Shown here: piece after piece, positions 25,807-35,182 of the stretch | Position numbering within the stretch: the stretch's first letter is position 1 | Layout: the number at the start of each line of letters is the position of its first letter | NCBI GenBank assembly: GCA_033762735.1 | Contig: JANRLJ010000179.1 | Span: 1-64,000, forward strand | DNA: 64,000 nt | Direction: 5' to 3' | DNA from: JANRLJ01 sp033762735 | GTDB taxonomy: Bacteria > Chloroflexota > Anaerolineae > Aggregatilineales > Phototrophicaceae | The notes under the pieces: generated by a model | The model's input: the letters and a program-made list of their open reading frames with translations, nothing else | The model's database searches: none | What the model was told of the DNA's origin: nothing | Translations under genes and position numbers: made by a program

Positions 25807-28479
25807 TTAACATCCAGGACGAGTGCGATGGGTGTTGAGGAAGTCCTGCAACCCTGCTGCACCAAGTGCCGGGACGCGGTACGTCTTGAAATCGTCGTTG
25901 GGTTGATAAGTAGTCACAACCGTCACCGTGCCCTGTGGGAACCACGAACGCAGCAGCGCCTCGGTTTCATCATCGCGCAGGTTATAGAAGAACAGCAGAT
26001 CACTGTCGGAATCGAGTGCGTTGAGATAATCCGCAGAGCGGCAGCGCCAAGCCTCGTCGATCTCGTTAGGAATATCGGAGCGGTAGACTACACCGTTCTG
26101 CCAGTGGAAAAGCCCTGCTTCCATCCCGACAATCGTATGATCCCACCAGAAATCATAAGCGATCATAAAGGCGTTGCCATAAGCACCGTTTGGCTCATCG
26201 GCGAAGCTGCGCAGAATTTGCCCGGCATCGCTGTAGGGCAGGGATGAATTGATATACGACTCGCGGAACGGCCCAAAATAGACACGCCAGTTCAGGGCCA
26301 GCGCAAGCAGGACGACCGCCGCGGAAAATCCACCTGCCGCAAGCAGTCCACCCTGACCGCGAAGCTGTCGCCGGGTATTGGTCGCCAGCAGCACCAGTGG
26401 GAAAGCCGCCAGCAGATAGGCCGGAGGCAGGGAACCGCTGGTGCGAGTCGCGCTCGGATTTTCAATGGGCTGCGCAATCGAAAGTGCGGACGGCAGCAGC
26501 ATCACCAGCAGCATCAGCGGCACCAGCACAAAGACCGGGTCGCGGGTGCGGAAGATCAGCGCCAGCCACGCCGCCAGTCCGATAATGAGCAGTGAACCCG
26601 TAAAAGCGTCCATCGCCGGGTAATTGGGATAGCCGTTGATCCAGGCGACATCCCCCTTCCAGTTGTACATCAGCAGGGCGTTGCGGAAGTTGTTGGTGAG
26701 AATCGGCAGATTCTCCTGAAACGCCTGCAGGCGTTCGCCAACGGTGGCATTGCGGTAGACAATCACCCCTTCAGCGTTCGTCTCCTGAATGACATCATCG
26801 CCCAGAAGGCGGCCAAAGGTGCGCATCCAGAAGAATTCGGGGAATTCAACCGAGAAGCGGAACAGCGGCACGAACACGATAAACGACACCAGCACCAGAA
26901 CGGAGAAGTTCAGGATGATGCGTCCGCGTTCGACTGGGCGGCGGTTGTTCATCAGCAGCATGACCAGCCCCGCCACGATGACCACCACAGGCAGCATTCG
27001 CACCGCCTGATACATATACAGCCCAAAACCGAGCGTCAGCCCTGCGAAGACAAAATCAGCGCGGCGGTTGTGGCGCATCCCTCTCGCGAGGAACAGCAGC
27101 AGCAGCGAGGCCATCAATGGCGTAAGCACGATGCGCAGCGCCAGCCGTGTGACCGCCACGTGCCAGTAACTCACAGCCACCAGCGCCGCCAGCGCCAGCC
27201 CCACCAGATCACCCGTTTTTCGGTCTCGTTCGCCGATGACTTCGCGGCCAAGCAGATACAGCACCGGAATCGTGACCATGCTCTCGATGACGGCCAGCAT
27301 CTTCAGCAGCATAAAGTTGAGTTCGACACCGGGCAGGTGCGACAGAATCGCCAGTGCGTAGAACTGGAACGGTTCGCGCCCGCCGTTGTTGATGAAGAAC
27401 ACATCGCGGTCGCCGTTGGCAACCCGTTCCGCGTCCAGCAGTTTTTCCTTGTGGTCGCTGGTCATCTCCGGCGGATTGACGTTCAGGTCATATACGCGGA
27501 AGAAGCCTGATAGAATCATAATCAGGATCAGGACGATCAGCGTCCAGTTGTCCCGGATGCGAAAGCGCCGGATATGCTGTCCGCTCATGCGCATCCACAC
27601 CAGCGGCGAACAACCCGCCGGGACAAACGCCAGGCAGATAAACAGGATGCTGATGACCCACGCCCAGAAGCCGACGGCGGTAAAACGGTTGTTCGCCGTT
27701 CCGACCCAGGCGACAACCGCCCCCACCAGTGCGATTCCGATCAGCACAACGCGATGACGCGGCCAGTTCTCCCACAATACCTGTGTGATTTGGGGATCAG
27801 AGCCGCGTTCGGCTTTTTGTTTGCGCTGCACCTGCCACCAGTGTCTGAGGTTGTGCCAGCTTCCATAGGCTTCCGCGCCCAGCCACAGGCCAAAACCCGC
27901 GAGCAAAAATGGCAATCCCTGTAAAAGCTGTCGCGCCTCGGTACGTGTGGGAGCACTCACCAGGATGAAGCTGCCGACGACCGCGAGGGCGAAGGCCGCT
28001 GACATCAGGCCATACTTCAATGCCGCCCGTTCCGCTGGAGTCGTATCCAGGGGCATTTGGGGCCTAGGTTCGGACGCGATCACAGGTTCGACGGGGGCGG
28101 GAATCGCCAGCGCCATCGGCTTCCCGGTGTAATCGGGCGTGGTCACCACCCGCGCCAATGCCCGCATCGTCGCAAATGGTGCACGTCGCAACTGCCCAGT
28201 AAGTTCGGCCAGCGTCAGGTCTTCAAAGTCCCGTTCGGGGTCACGCTGCACGTTAGTCTCGAATTCGGCTCCGTCGGCTAATTCGCGCTCTTGCTCCGCC
28301 AGATTTTCGCCAAACTGCCGAGCATTCCAGCGGCGGAATAACTCACCCTGCTGGAGCGCAGGGGTTTGCAGTGTGGATGGTGAACTGACAGGTTTATCAC
28401 CGGGGATTTCCGCTTCCGGCGGGGTTGGCGTTTCAGGGTTTGCATCAGAGTCGGGTGTATCATGCTGCGGGGGGATCAT
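25807..28479 (-). CDS. GT-C type (GT39/ArnT-like) membrane glycosyltransferase with long soluble N-terminus
   Basis: An 890-residue protein. Residues 1-160 are soluble and rich in Pro, Glu and Asp; membrane segments begin near 165 with a cluster of five helices, followed by the core from about 315. After the helix LIVLILIMILSGFFRVYDL the loop MTSDHKEK (about 339-346) supplies the acidic residue expected of lipid-linked-sugar glycosyltransferases, followed by repeated helices to about 730 and a soluble tail of about 120 residues. The N-terminal helix cluster is an addition to the usual fold. ATG 28479 is chosen since it overlaps the methyltransferase stop as ATGA, indicating coupling. Donor and acceptor unknown. 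Confidence 0.7.
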   Translation of the reverse strand: MIPPQHDTPDSDANPETPTPPEAEIPGDKPVSSPSTLQTPALQQGELFRRWNARQFGENLAEQERELADGAEFETNVQRDPERDFEDLTLAELTGQLRRAPFATMRALARVVTTPDYTGKPMALAIPAPVEPVIASEPRPQMPLDTTPAERAALKYGLMSAAFALAVVGSFILVSAPTRTEARQLLQGLPFLLAGFGLWLGAEAYGSWHNLRHWWQVQRKQKAERGSDPQITQVLWENWPRHRVVLIGIALVGAVVAWVGTANNRFTAVGFWAWVISILFICLAFVPAGCSPLVWMRMSGQHIRRFRIRDNWTLIVLILIMILSGFFRVYDLNVNPPEMTSDHKEKLLDAERVANGDRDVFFINNGGREPFQFYALAILSHLPGVELNFMLLKMLAVIESMVTIPVLYLLGREVIGERDRKTGDLVGLALAALVAVSYWHVAVTRLALRIVLTPLMASLLLLFLARGMRHNRRADFVFAGLTLGFGLYMYQAVRMLPVVVIVAGLVMLLMNNRRPVERGRIILNFSVLVLVSFIVFVPLFRFSVEFPEFFWMRTFGRLLGDDVIQETNAEGVIVYRNATVGERLQAFQENLPILTNNFRNALLMYNWKGDVAWINGYPNYPAMDAFTGSLLIIGLAAWLALIFRTRDPVFVLVPLMLLVMLLPSALSIAQPIENPSATRTSGSLPPAYLLAAFPLVLLATNTRRQLRGQGGLLAAGGFSAAVVLLALALNWRVYFGPFRESYINSSLPYSDAGQILRSFADEPNGAYGNAFMIAYDFWWDHTIVGMEAGLFHWQNGVVYRSDIPNEIDEAWRCRSADYLNALDSDSDLLFFYNLRDDETEALLRSWFPQGTVTVVTTYQPNDDFKTYRVPALGAAGLQDFLNTHRTRPGC

Positions 28480-29333
28480 GCGGGTTTGCGCCCTTTGATG
28501 CACAGGTTGACGGTCGAGCGATAGGGGGGTTCGTGCATGACGTTCCCCCGGTCAAAGGTGTTGAACACGCGCAGCCCCAGGTTAATCGGGTTGAAGGGGC
28601 TGCCGTCGTTTTTGTCAAAGGCAGTGCGGTCGGCGGCGTTCGCCATCGCTTCGGGCAGAACCCCGCTTTCCAGCAGTGGTTTCCCCAGCCCATAGACCAG
28701 ATTATGGATGAAGGGGAAGCAGTCATGCGTAAAGGCGCGTTCTTCCTCCACAATAAAGCCTGCTTCCAGCACTGCCTCGCGCAGTTCGTCGCGGGTATAG
28801 AGCCGCACATGATTCGCCCAGATCCCGGCCAGCGGCCCATGCTGGATGTGAGTGTCGAACAGGTTCTCCAGCGTCTTGTTGATCGGATCCCACCAGAAGG
28901 GATAATTGGCGTTGGGCACGGTGATGGCAACCACGCCGCCGGGCTTGAGCACGCGCCGAATTTCCCGAAGTCCGGCCACGTCATCGTCGATGTGTTCGAG
29001 GATTTCCGACAGAATGGCTTTGTCGAACGTGCCTTCTGCGTAGGACAGCGCGTAAATATCCGTCCGGTTAAGCATCAGGCGCGGCAGATGCCCAACGTTG
29101 CGCCGGGCTTTTTCCATCACATCGGGGTCAAGTTCTCCGCCGACCAGCCTGCAATTGCTCACATAGCGGAACATATTGAGGTAGAAACCGCGCCCACACG
29201 GCAGGTCGAGAATCAGGTCATCGTCCTGCGGGTCAATCCACTCAAAGATGGTGCGAACACGGCGCTTGAAGGCCATATCGGCCTCATTGCGCGTCATGTG
29301 TTCAAGCGTCTGTTGGTCAATCACGCCGTGCAT
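28476..29333 (-). CDS. SAM-dependent methyltransferase in the glycan operon
   Basis: A 285-residue class I methyltransferase of the Methyltransf_11/25 type. Motif I is LDLPCGRGFYL (42-52), the acidic residue after strand 2 is in GGELDPD, motif IV is FDKAILSEILEHI and the post-motif is RVLKPGGVVAITVPN. Similar proteins in glycan clusters methylate sugars or lipid-linked intermediates; here the substrate is unknown. The frame opens upstream to 29402 inside the glycosyltransferase gene; ATG 29333 (MHGVIDQQ) gives a 17-base overlap with it and is preferred. It ends with the ATGA overlap into the GT-C gene. Confidence 0.8.
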   Translation of the reverse strand: MHGVIDQQTLEHMTRNEADMAFKRRVRTIFEWIDPQDDDLILDLPCGRGFYLNMFRYVSNCRLVGGELDPDVMEKARRNVGHLPRLMLNRTDIYALSYAEGTFDKAILSEILEHIDDDVAGLREIRRVLKPGGVVAITVPNANYPFWWDPINKTLENLFDTHIQHGPLAGIWANHVRLYTRDELREAVLEAGFIVEEERAFTHDCFPFIHNLVYGLGKPLLESGVLPEAMANAADRTAFDKNDGSPFNPINLGLRVFNTFDRGNVMHEPPYRSTVNLCIKGRKPA

Positions 29334-30498
29334 GCTCCATGAACAGGGCTTCGTAGCGGTCAACGGTTTCCTGGAAGGAGAAACATCCTTCGATTTCCTC
29401 ACGGGTGCGGATGTAGCGCTCGCGGTTGTCGATCACTTCCAGAATGGTTTCTCCAATGGAGTTTAAGTCACCGGGCTGGGCTAATTTGCCCATGCCTGTC
29501 ACGCGCACCGGAACGCGCCCGCCGGGTGTGTCGGTCATGACAACAGGTGTGCCGCACAGCATCGCTTCTACCTGCACCAGCGCGAAGCACTCGCTATCAC
29601 TCGTCAATGCCAGCACATCGCAGGCAGCGAAGAAGTCGGACATGAACTGCATGTCGCTGTGCAGCCCCAGGAAAATCAGATGCTCTTTATACTGTTCGAC
29701 AATCGGCTGATACAGCTCCCAGGTGTTTTCGTAGGGAATATTGTATTCCCCGGCGAAGACGATGCGGGCGTTGGGGTATTTGCGGGTGATCACGTCAAGA
29801 GATTTAATGAGCAGATCGGGGCGTTTTTCCTGCACAAAGCGCCCGGCAAAGCCAATGATCGGCCCACCTTCGGGTGACCATTCCCGGCGCAGTTGCGCAG
29901 CATGTTCGAGGTCGGGTTCGGGCATGGTGATCGGCGGATAAATCGGCTGCACCTTCTCGCGAAAAGGCAGCAGGTAGTAGGAATGATCCGCGTAATCGTC
30001 GCTGTAGGCGATAATTTTCGGGGCGCGTTTCGCCATGAATTTATACAACAGATACATCGCGCCCTGAATGATGCGGTTGGTCGGACTCTTTGGCAGGATC
30101 AGATCGCCGTGATGGGTGGGAATCACGTGTTTACCCGCCATTCGCGCCAGTACACTCAGCAGGGCAGTTTCCAGCATGGGTGTGTGAATGCTGACTACAT
30201 CGTGCATCAGAATCAGGCCATAGGCCGCGTAGGGATAGGCCGGCATCAGCATCCCGCGGCTGATCGGGATTGGCGGCGCGAACAGCCGCACCACCCGCAC
30301 TCCATTGATCGTTTCATCACGCGGCAGGCTGAGGTTGTGCCGCGCGGCTAAAATCGTAACTTCATGACCACGCCGCACCAGTTCTTCCGCGATGCGCTGA
30401 ATATAAAGCTGCATCCCGGTGCGGTGGGGTAAGTAATACAACAGGCAGAAAAGAATGCGCAGTTTGCCGCGCAGTTGGCGCGTCTCCGTTTGGGGCAT
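29317..30498 (-). CDS. GT4-family (group 1) glycosyltransferase
   Basis: A 393-residue cytosolic GT-B fold retaining glycosyltransferase. The N-terminal domain starts LRILFCLLYYLPHRTGMQLY and holds the acceptor-side loop TGM; the C-terminal domain has the nucleotide-sugar motifs FAGRFVQEKRPDLLI, the GLHSDMQF segment and SECFALVQVEAMLCGTPVV (the E-x7-E motif). It probably adds a sugar to a lipid-linked glycan at the inner membrane face. Start ATG 30498 overlaps the upstream flippase-like stop as TAATG, so translation is coupled. Sugar specificity cannot be told. Confidence 0.88.
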   Translation of the reverse strand: MPQTETRQLRGKLRILFCLLYYLPHRTGMQLYIQRIAEELVRRGHEVTILAARHNLSLPRDETINGVRVVRLFAPPIPISRGMLMPAYPYAAYGLILMHDVVSIHTPMLETALLSVLARMAGKHVIPTHHGDLILPKSPTNRIIQGAMYLLYKFMAKRAPKIIAYSDDYADHSYYLLPFREKVQPIYPPITMPEPDLEHAAQLRREWSPEGGPIIGFAGRFVQEKRPDLLIKSLDVITRKYPNARIVFAGEYNIPYENTWELYQPIVEQYKEHLIFLGLHSDMQFMSDFFAACDVLALTSDSECFALVQVEAMLCGTPVVMTDTPGGRVPVRVTGMGKLAQPGDLNSIGETILEVIDNRERYIRTREEIEGCFSFQETVDRYEALFMEHARRD

Positions 30499-31514
30499 TA
30501 AACCGACCTGACCTCGTTTTCCTGAGAAACCCGGCGTACACCCTGGGAAAGTTGTTCCAGGCTGACACCTTCTTGAATAAACCCAATGATGCCTGCAATG
30601 CAATAGGAAAGTACGTTCAGCATGTGAATGCTCACTGCGAAAGCCGCTGCAGTCGCTGCTGGTTCGCCATATCCGGTGGCCGTCAGCGCGAGGATGATGG
30701 ACAGTTCATAAGTGCCCAGGCTCCCCGGCACGGCGGGCACGGCAACGGCAAAGGCCGCCGCGGCGATGAACAGGCTGGTGGCAAACCAACTGGCGCTGGG
30801 GTAAAAGGCGAACATGCCGACGTACCCCGCCGCAATCGACAAAATCCAGCTAATGGCCGTCCACGCCAGCGCCAGCAGCAGTGTTTCCACCTTCGCCAGT
30901 GGCAGCAGTCCGTCCAGAAAATGATCGAGCCATGCGGTGAAATTCAGGCGTTTTAAGAATGGCAGCAGGCGTGTCATGATGTCGAGCAGGTTGTGTGCCA
31001 GGGTGCGATTGCGCGAGAAATAGACCAGCAGCAGAAAGCCAACCAGCGCGATGATGCCCGATGCCATCGCTGCCCCGCGCAGCCAGTCCGGAACAGGCCT
31101 TGAAACCAGCACGAACACGACCAAGAGCACCACTGTCAGCAGATCGAGCAGGCGTTCGACGATGATGGTCGCTGCCGATTTAAACAAGGGCACGGGCGGC
31201 TGTGCACGGGTAGCGAGATAGGCACGAACCAGTTCGCCCAGCCGAAACGGAACAAAGCCATTGATGAGATAAGACACATTCAGGATGCTGACCGACCTTC
31301 GCAGTGGCAGCCCGCCGCTCAGAAGTACCTGCCAGCGAATGGCGCGGGTGAACAACCCGGCGAAGATCAGGACGAGACAGGGAAGCGCGTAGATGTAGCG
31401 AGCCTGCGCCCAGGCATCAAGGAATTGTTCCAGATCAATCTGTATGGCGATAAAATAAATTGCGGCGAGGCTGGCTGCGGTGCCGATCAACGCATAGCGG
31501 ATATATCGATTCAA
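30498..31514 (-). CDS. AglD/LPG-synthase-TM family (UPF0104) membrane protein, flippase-like
   Basis: A 338-residue polytopic protein of the lysylphosphatidylglycerol synthase TM family (PF03706), members of which include AglD of haloarchaeal N-glycosylation and predicted lipid-sugar flippases. Conserved elements are FTRAIRWQVLL, the block LVRAYLATR preceded by FRLGE, VERLLDLLTV and the C-terminal PGSLGTYELSI. The start is TTG 31514, since GAGGT lies 8 bases upstream and the product then begins MNRYIRYALIG, as is usual for the family. The in-frame ATG at 31556 lies inside the promoter -10 element and cannot be used. It is the first gene of the ten-gene operon. Confidence 0.8.
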   Translation of the reverse strand: MNRYIRYALIGTAASLAAIYFIAIQIDLEQFLDAWAQARYIYALPCLVLIFAGLFTRAIRWQVLLSGGLPLRRSVSILNVSYLINGFVPFRLGELVRAYLATRAQPPVPLFKSAATIIVERLLDLLTVVLLVVFVLVSRPVPDWLRGAAMASGIIALVGFLLLVYFSRNRTLAHNLLDIMTRLLPFLKRLNFTAWLDHFLDGLLPLAKVETLLLALAWTAISWILSIAAGYVGMFAFYPSASWFATSLFIAAAAFAVAVPAVPGSLGTYELSIILALTATGYGEPAATAAAFAVSIHMLNVLSYCIAGIIGFIQEGVSLEQLSQGVRRVSQENEVRSV

Positions 31515-31554
31515 AATAGCCGACCTCGCTTTGCACCCGTTTTGTGAGAACCGC

Positions 31555-31563
31555 ATTATAGCA
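31555..31563 (-). promoter_or_regulatory. Extended -10 promoter of the glycan operon
   Basis: On the minus strand TGCTATAAT forms a perfect extended -10 (TGnTATAAT). No good -35 hexamer is seen at 16-18 bases, as is usual for extended -10 promoters. The predicted start is near 31548, about 34 bases before the TTG start of the flippase-like gene. Confidence 0.65.
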
Positions 31564-31644
31564 TAACGCCCGCACTCATCGATGGGAATATCGGAAAGCG
31601 CGTTGTTTATACACGGTGAGCCTCAAGAGTGCGCATAGGTGGGC

Positions 31645-31688
31645 TAAAACAAAATGGGGAAGGCTTTTCATGACAGCCTTCCCCATTT
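31645..31688 (-). terminator. Strong intrinsic terminator of the beta-helix gene
   Basis: A perfect 14-bp stem (31652-31665 with 31675-31688, 9-base loop) lies 18 bases beyond the stop codon of the beta-helix gene. On the minus strand it runs into TTTTGTTTT. It also insulates the downstream glycan-operon promoter. Confidence 0.88.
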
Positions 31689-31706
31689 GCTAAAGAGGGA
31701 TGATGC

Positions 31707-34700
31707 TTACTGGCAAATCACGTTGTTGGCGATCTGAGTCACACTGCGTTCGCCAAAGCCATCCTGAAGGTCGAAGTACAGGGTGACGGACTCCGCTTGC
31801 AATCCCGAAAGACCAGTGATGAGGCTGTTTTTGCCAGGATTGGCAACCGCAGCCTCACTGCGAACCCCTGTCCCGGTAAATTCCCAGGTGTAGGTGACAG
31901 GGACGTTGTTCAGGTTGTCGATTTCCCACGCGCCAGCACAGAATGACGTAAGCACAAGCGGCAGCTGGCTGACGGTTTCGGTGGGTAATGGAGTCGGCAG
32001 CGGGGTCGCGGTGGCGGGGGGTACGAATTCCGCAACCGAGATATCGTCAATCATCCACCCGTCGCCGGTCTGCCCTGCCGCAGCGCCAAAGGGCGACCAC
32101 GACCAGCGCAGCCAGATCATCTGCCCGGTATATTGAGTGAGACTCAACGAAGTCGATGTCCACGTCGGTGATGCTGTTGGGCTGGCCGCCAGCACCCAAT
32201 CGCGGTTATTGGTGCTGATTTCCAGTGCCGGGCTGTGCTGTGTCGCGGCCAGAAGTGACTGGAAGGTGATGACGGGCTGCACCGCACTGCGAAGATCAAT
32301 CGGCTGCGTCAGCGCCAGAATGCTGGATTGCGTGGTCGCGGTGACGTACCAGCCGTTCCCCGCGCCGCCAACCGCCGCGCCAGAACCGAACTGCCATCCC
32401 CCGCTCGATATCCAGTTGGTGGGCTGGCTGACGTGCGCAGGGGTGTCCATCGCGCCGTCGAACGTAATCAACACCGGCAGCGGCAGCGGTTGCACGGTGA
32501 TTGGTGTAATGGTTGGCGGTAGCTGCGCTTCGGCAAAATTGGCGACGACGGATATGTTGTTGTTCATCGTCACCGTTGTGAGGGATTGATTCCCGCTTAG
32601 TCCGCCTGACCAACCGATAAAGTCCCAGCCTGCTTGTGGAATGGCTGCCAGCGTCACGACAGAGCCAGCCGCAAACGTCGTGGCGTTCGGGTTCGTCACC
32701 ACGCTGCCGCCGCCGTTGGCCTGAACCTGAAGGGTGTAGTTCGTCGTTCCGGGTGAGGTGATCGGCTGCGAGGTTTGAACAGGGAGCGGTGTCGCGGCGA
32801 CGGCCACTTGCTGGGTCGGTGTCAGCGTGGGTTCCGCTTCGTTGGCGACGGATTGGTTGATGACCGAGAAGCGCAGCGTTACGGTCGGGCTGGCCGTTCC
32901 AGTGCCGCCGGTGCCACTATAAGCGATGGCGGAGATAGTATAGGAGCCTGTGTTTGGCCGCCACTGCAAATAGCGCCCATCGGTGTCACCAAAAACGCTG
33001 TATGGCGCACCGCCCTGCACCGTCTGCTGGCCGTTGACGGTGATGCGAACGCTGCCAACACGAGCCGGGTTGGTGTTGACCCGAATGTTGACATAGCGGC
33101 AGGGCAGGGTCGCCAGATTGATGGTGGAGCCGTTGGTGATGGTGCGAATGTCCGTCTGGTTTTCGGCATTGATGAGGGTAAAGCTGGTGACGGATGGTGT
33201 CTGGGTCGTCGGGCGCGGAGTGGCGCTCGGCGAGCCGCCAGAACTGTTCGTCACGGTAAAGGTTACGGTGAACGGACGACTGACCGAGCCGCCGCGATTG
33301 GTGAGGGTATAGGCGATACCTGTCAATGTGTAGCTGCCCGTGCGCAGTGTACCCGGCAGGTAGCGCCCGTCCTCATCCCCCCACAGCACAAACGGGGCAA
33401 CACTTTCCGTGCGCGATTCACTGTTCAGCCGGAAGTTAACGCTGCGCACGTTGGAGGTGACGTTGGCACGAATATTCACACGCTGTGTGGGGAGGGTAGA
33501 AAGGTTGATTGTGGTGCCTGAATTCAGGGCGAGAAGATCACGCTGTGTGTCAGCACTGACCAGGGTAAAACTGGTAATCGCCGGGCCAGTTGAAGGCTGT
33601 GGGGCAGGGGTCGCTGTAGGTTGTGGGGCAGGATCGCTTCCGCCGGGGTAGCCAATGGGCAGGCGGGTGCTGGGTGACCAGCCGGGGATCGAGGTCAGGC
33701 TGCCGAAGCCGCTGGTAATCAGCCGACCGTTCTGTTCCTGGCCGCGCCCACGAAGTCCGCTCCAGGTAAGCGACAAATCATCCCAGCGCCAGTAGGTGTA
33801 ACCCGCGTTCGACGAGGAAACATAGTAGGCATTGTAGTCGAAACGATTATTGGAATTGTCCCAGAATGCGGAACGGCTGGTGGGGTAATCGGGTTCGAGC
33901 ATAACGCCGCTATGACCGTCTCGTGCCATATGCACTACAACGTTGTGATGGATGTAGTTGTTGCGTGCCAGCCAGTCACCACGTTTCTGCTGCATGACGC
34001 CGATACCGCGACCGTAGTCGTTGACGACTACACGGTTATTGTAGATTTCGATGCCCTGAGACGAAGACAGGAGAATCTGTGCGCCATACATCAGGTATGA
34101 CGATGACCCATTGCCATTAAACATCACCACATTGTTGCGAATGATCGCCGAGAAGCTGATTTCCTGATAAATGCCCTGTTCACGGTTGTACGTAACAAGG
34201 TTGTTGTCATACACAATGTTGTCGTTATTGATGTCTGTCCACAGCCCCTTACCGTAGTTGTGATGGACATAATTGTTACGGATGGTCAGTCCATCGGTTT
34301 CGGCGAATTTGGAGCCGCCCGCCCCCCAATAGGTTGAAAATCGCGCATAGTTATTGTGTGCGATTTCATTGCCTTCTACGATTGATCCATTGGCGCGAAA
34401 CGTAAATATCCCTGACATGCCGTTGCGAATCATGCGGCTGTTGGAGATGCGGCTGTTGTAGCCGTTGATCTTCATCCCAACACTATGGTTTAGTCGTGCC
34501 GTGACTTCTTCAATCACCCAGTTGGTAGACGCATTGATGGCAGCGATCTGACCAGGTGTGGCATATTTTTCAACGGTCAGGTTGCGCACTGTGACGTTAC
34601 TTGCCGAGTTGTCAAAGGCGATTGGCGTAACACTGATTTCGACCTTATGACCACTGGGGTCATCAGCAAAGAAAACCTCGTTGGTATCGTAGTTAAAGTA

Positions 34701-35168
34701 CCATGATCCCGCCCGCACCTGGCTCAGTGAACTGACATGTCGCAGCGGTTCATCATCAAAGTAAAGGTCTTCCGGGTAATTGCAGCGCGAATAGCCTTCA
34801 TCGCAGGTCGCGACACGGCTGCCCTGCTGCGTTTGCCCGGTCGCTACCCAATAACCGTCGCGGCGCTGAAAACTGGTGAGCAGCCGAGAGCCGTTCAGCA
34901 CCGCCCCATCCTCGCCGATGAAGGTGTCACCGCTGCGGGGAGAAATAGACTGCATCCGGTGTGTGCCTGATTCGATAATGAAGGTGGTTCCACGCGGATA
35001 GCGGGTGATGGTGTTCTGAATGTTGCTGCCGACTGGAATACGCACTGTGGATTGTGCGTTGACGATAGAACTGCTGTTCGCAAAACTGATACTAAGGGCA
35101 AGAAGCAGACCGATCAGGATGAGTGGGCGCAGTGCCAAGCGCGGCAGCAGGTGGTTCATAGAAAGCAT
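31707..35168 (-). CDS. Secreted multidomain protein with right-handed parallel beta-helix
   Basis: A protein of about 1153 residues with an N-terminal signal peptide (hydrophobic LILIGLLLALSISFA, likely cleaved after VNAQS). Residues about 40-470 form a PbH1-type right-handed beta-helix with repeated Asn-rich turns (RNNYVHHN, YDNNLVTYN, RNNVVMFN), a fold of polysaccharide lyases and hydrolases. Two homologous beta domains follow (SFTLVSADTQRD and SFTLINAENQTD), separated by Pro/Thr linkers, then a divergent InlB B-repeat (GWDFIGWSGG), a lectin-like segment (SGGWQFGSGAAV to DGWMIDDISV) and a C-terminal beta domain. ATG 35168 has AAAGGA 10 bases upstream; GTG 35174 and ATG 35159 are alternatives. 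It probably acts on or binds extracellular polysaccharide; catalytic residues were not identified. Confidence 0.75.
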   Translation of the reverse strand: MLSMNHLLPRLALRPLILIGLLLALSISFANSSSIVNAQSTVRIPVGSNIQNTITRYPRGTTFIIESGTHRMQSISPRSGDTFIGEDGAVLNGSRLLTSFQRRDGYWVATGQTQQGSRVATCDEGYSRCNYPEDLYFDDEPLRHVSSLSQVRAGSWYFNYDTNEVFFADDPSGHKVEISVTPIAFDNSASNVTVRNLTVEKYATPGQIAAINASTNWVIEEVTARLNHSVGMKINGYNSRISNSRMIRNGMSGIFTFRANGSIVEGNEIAHNNYARFSTYWGAGGSKFAETDGLTIRNNYVHHNYGKGLWTDINNDNIVYDNNLVTYNREQGIYQEISFSAIIRNNVVMFNGNGSSSYLMYGAQILLSSSQGIEIYNNRVVVNDYGRGIGVMQQKRGDWLARNNYIHHNVVVHMARDGHSGVMLEPDYPTSRSAFWDNSNNRFDYNAYYVSSSNAGYTYWRWDDLSLTWSGLRGRGQEQNGRLITSGFGSLTSIPGWSPSTRLPIGYPGGSDPAPQPTATPAPQPSTGPAITSFTLVSADTQRDLLALNSGTTINLSTLPTQRVNIRANVTSNVRSVNFRLNSESRTESVAPFVLWGDEDGRYLPGTLRTGSYTLTGIAYTLTNRGGSVSRPFTVTFTVTNSSGGSPSATPRPTTQTPSVTSFTLINAENQTDIRTITNGSTINLATLPCRYVNIRVNTNPARVGSVRITVNGQQTVQGGAPYSVFGDTDGRYLQWRPNTGSYTISAIAYSGTGGTGTASPTVTLRFSVINQSVANEAEPTLTPTQQVAVAATPLPVQTSQPITSPGTTNYTLQVQANGGGSVVTNPNATTFAAGSVVTLAAIPQAGWDFIGWSGGLSGNQSLTTVTMNNNISVVANFAEAQLPPTITPITVQPLPLPVLITFDGAMDTPAHVSQPTNWISSGGWQFGSGAAVGGAGNGWYVTATTQSSILALTQPIDLRSAVQPVITFQSLLAATQHSPALEISTNNRDWVLAASPTASPTWTSTSLSLTQYTGQMIWLRWSWSPFGAAAGQTGDGWMIDDISVAEFVPPATATPLPTPLPTETVSQLPLVLTSFCAGAWEIDNLNNVPVTYTWEFTGTGVRSEAAVANPGKNSLITGLSGLQAESVTLYFDLQDGFGERSVTQIANNVICQ

Positions 35169-35182
35169 GAGCACAGAGTCCT

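Noticed and set aside
9767..31514. Two or more unrelated operons in the glycan region
   Set aside because: Gaps of at most about 115 bases, overlapping stops and starts, and the absence of an internal terminator favour a single unit, although internal promoters cannot be excluded.
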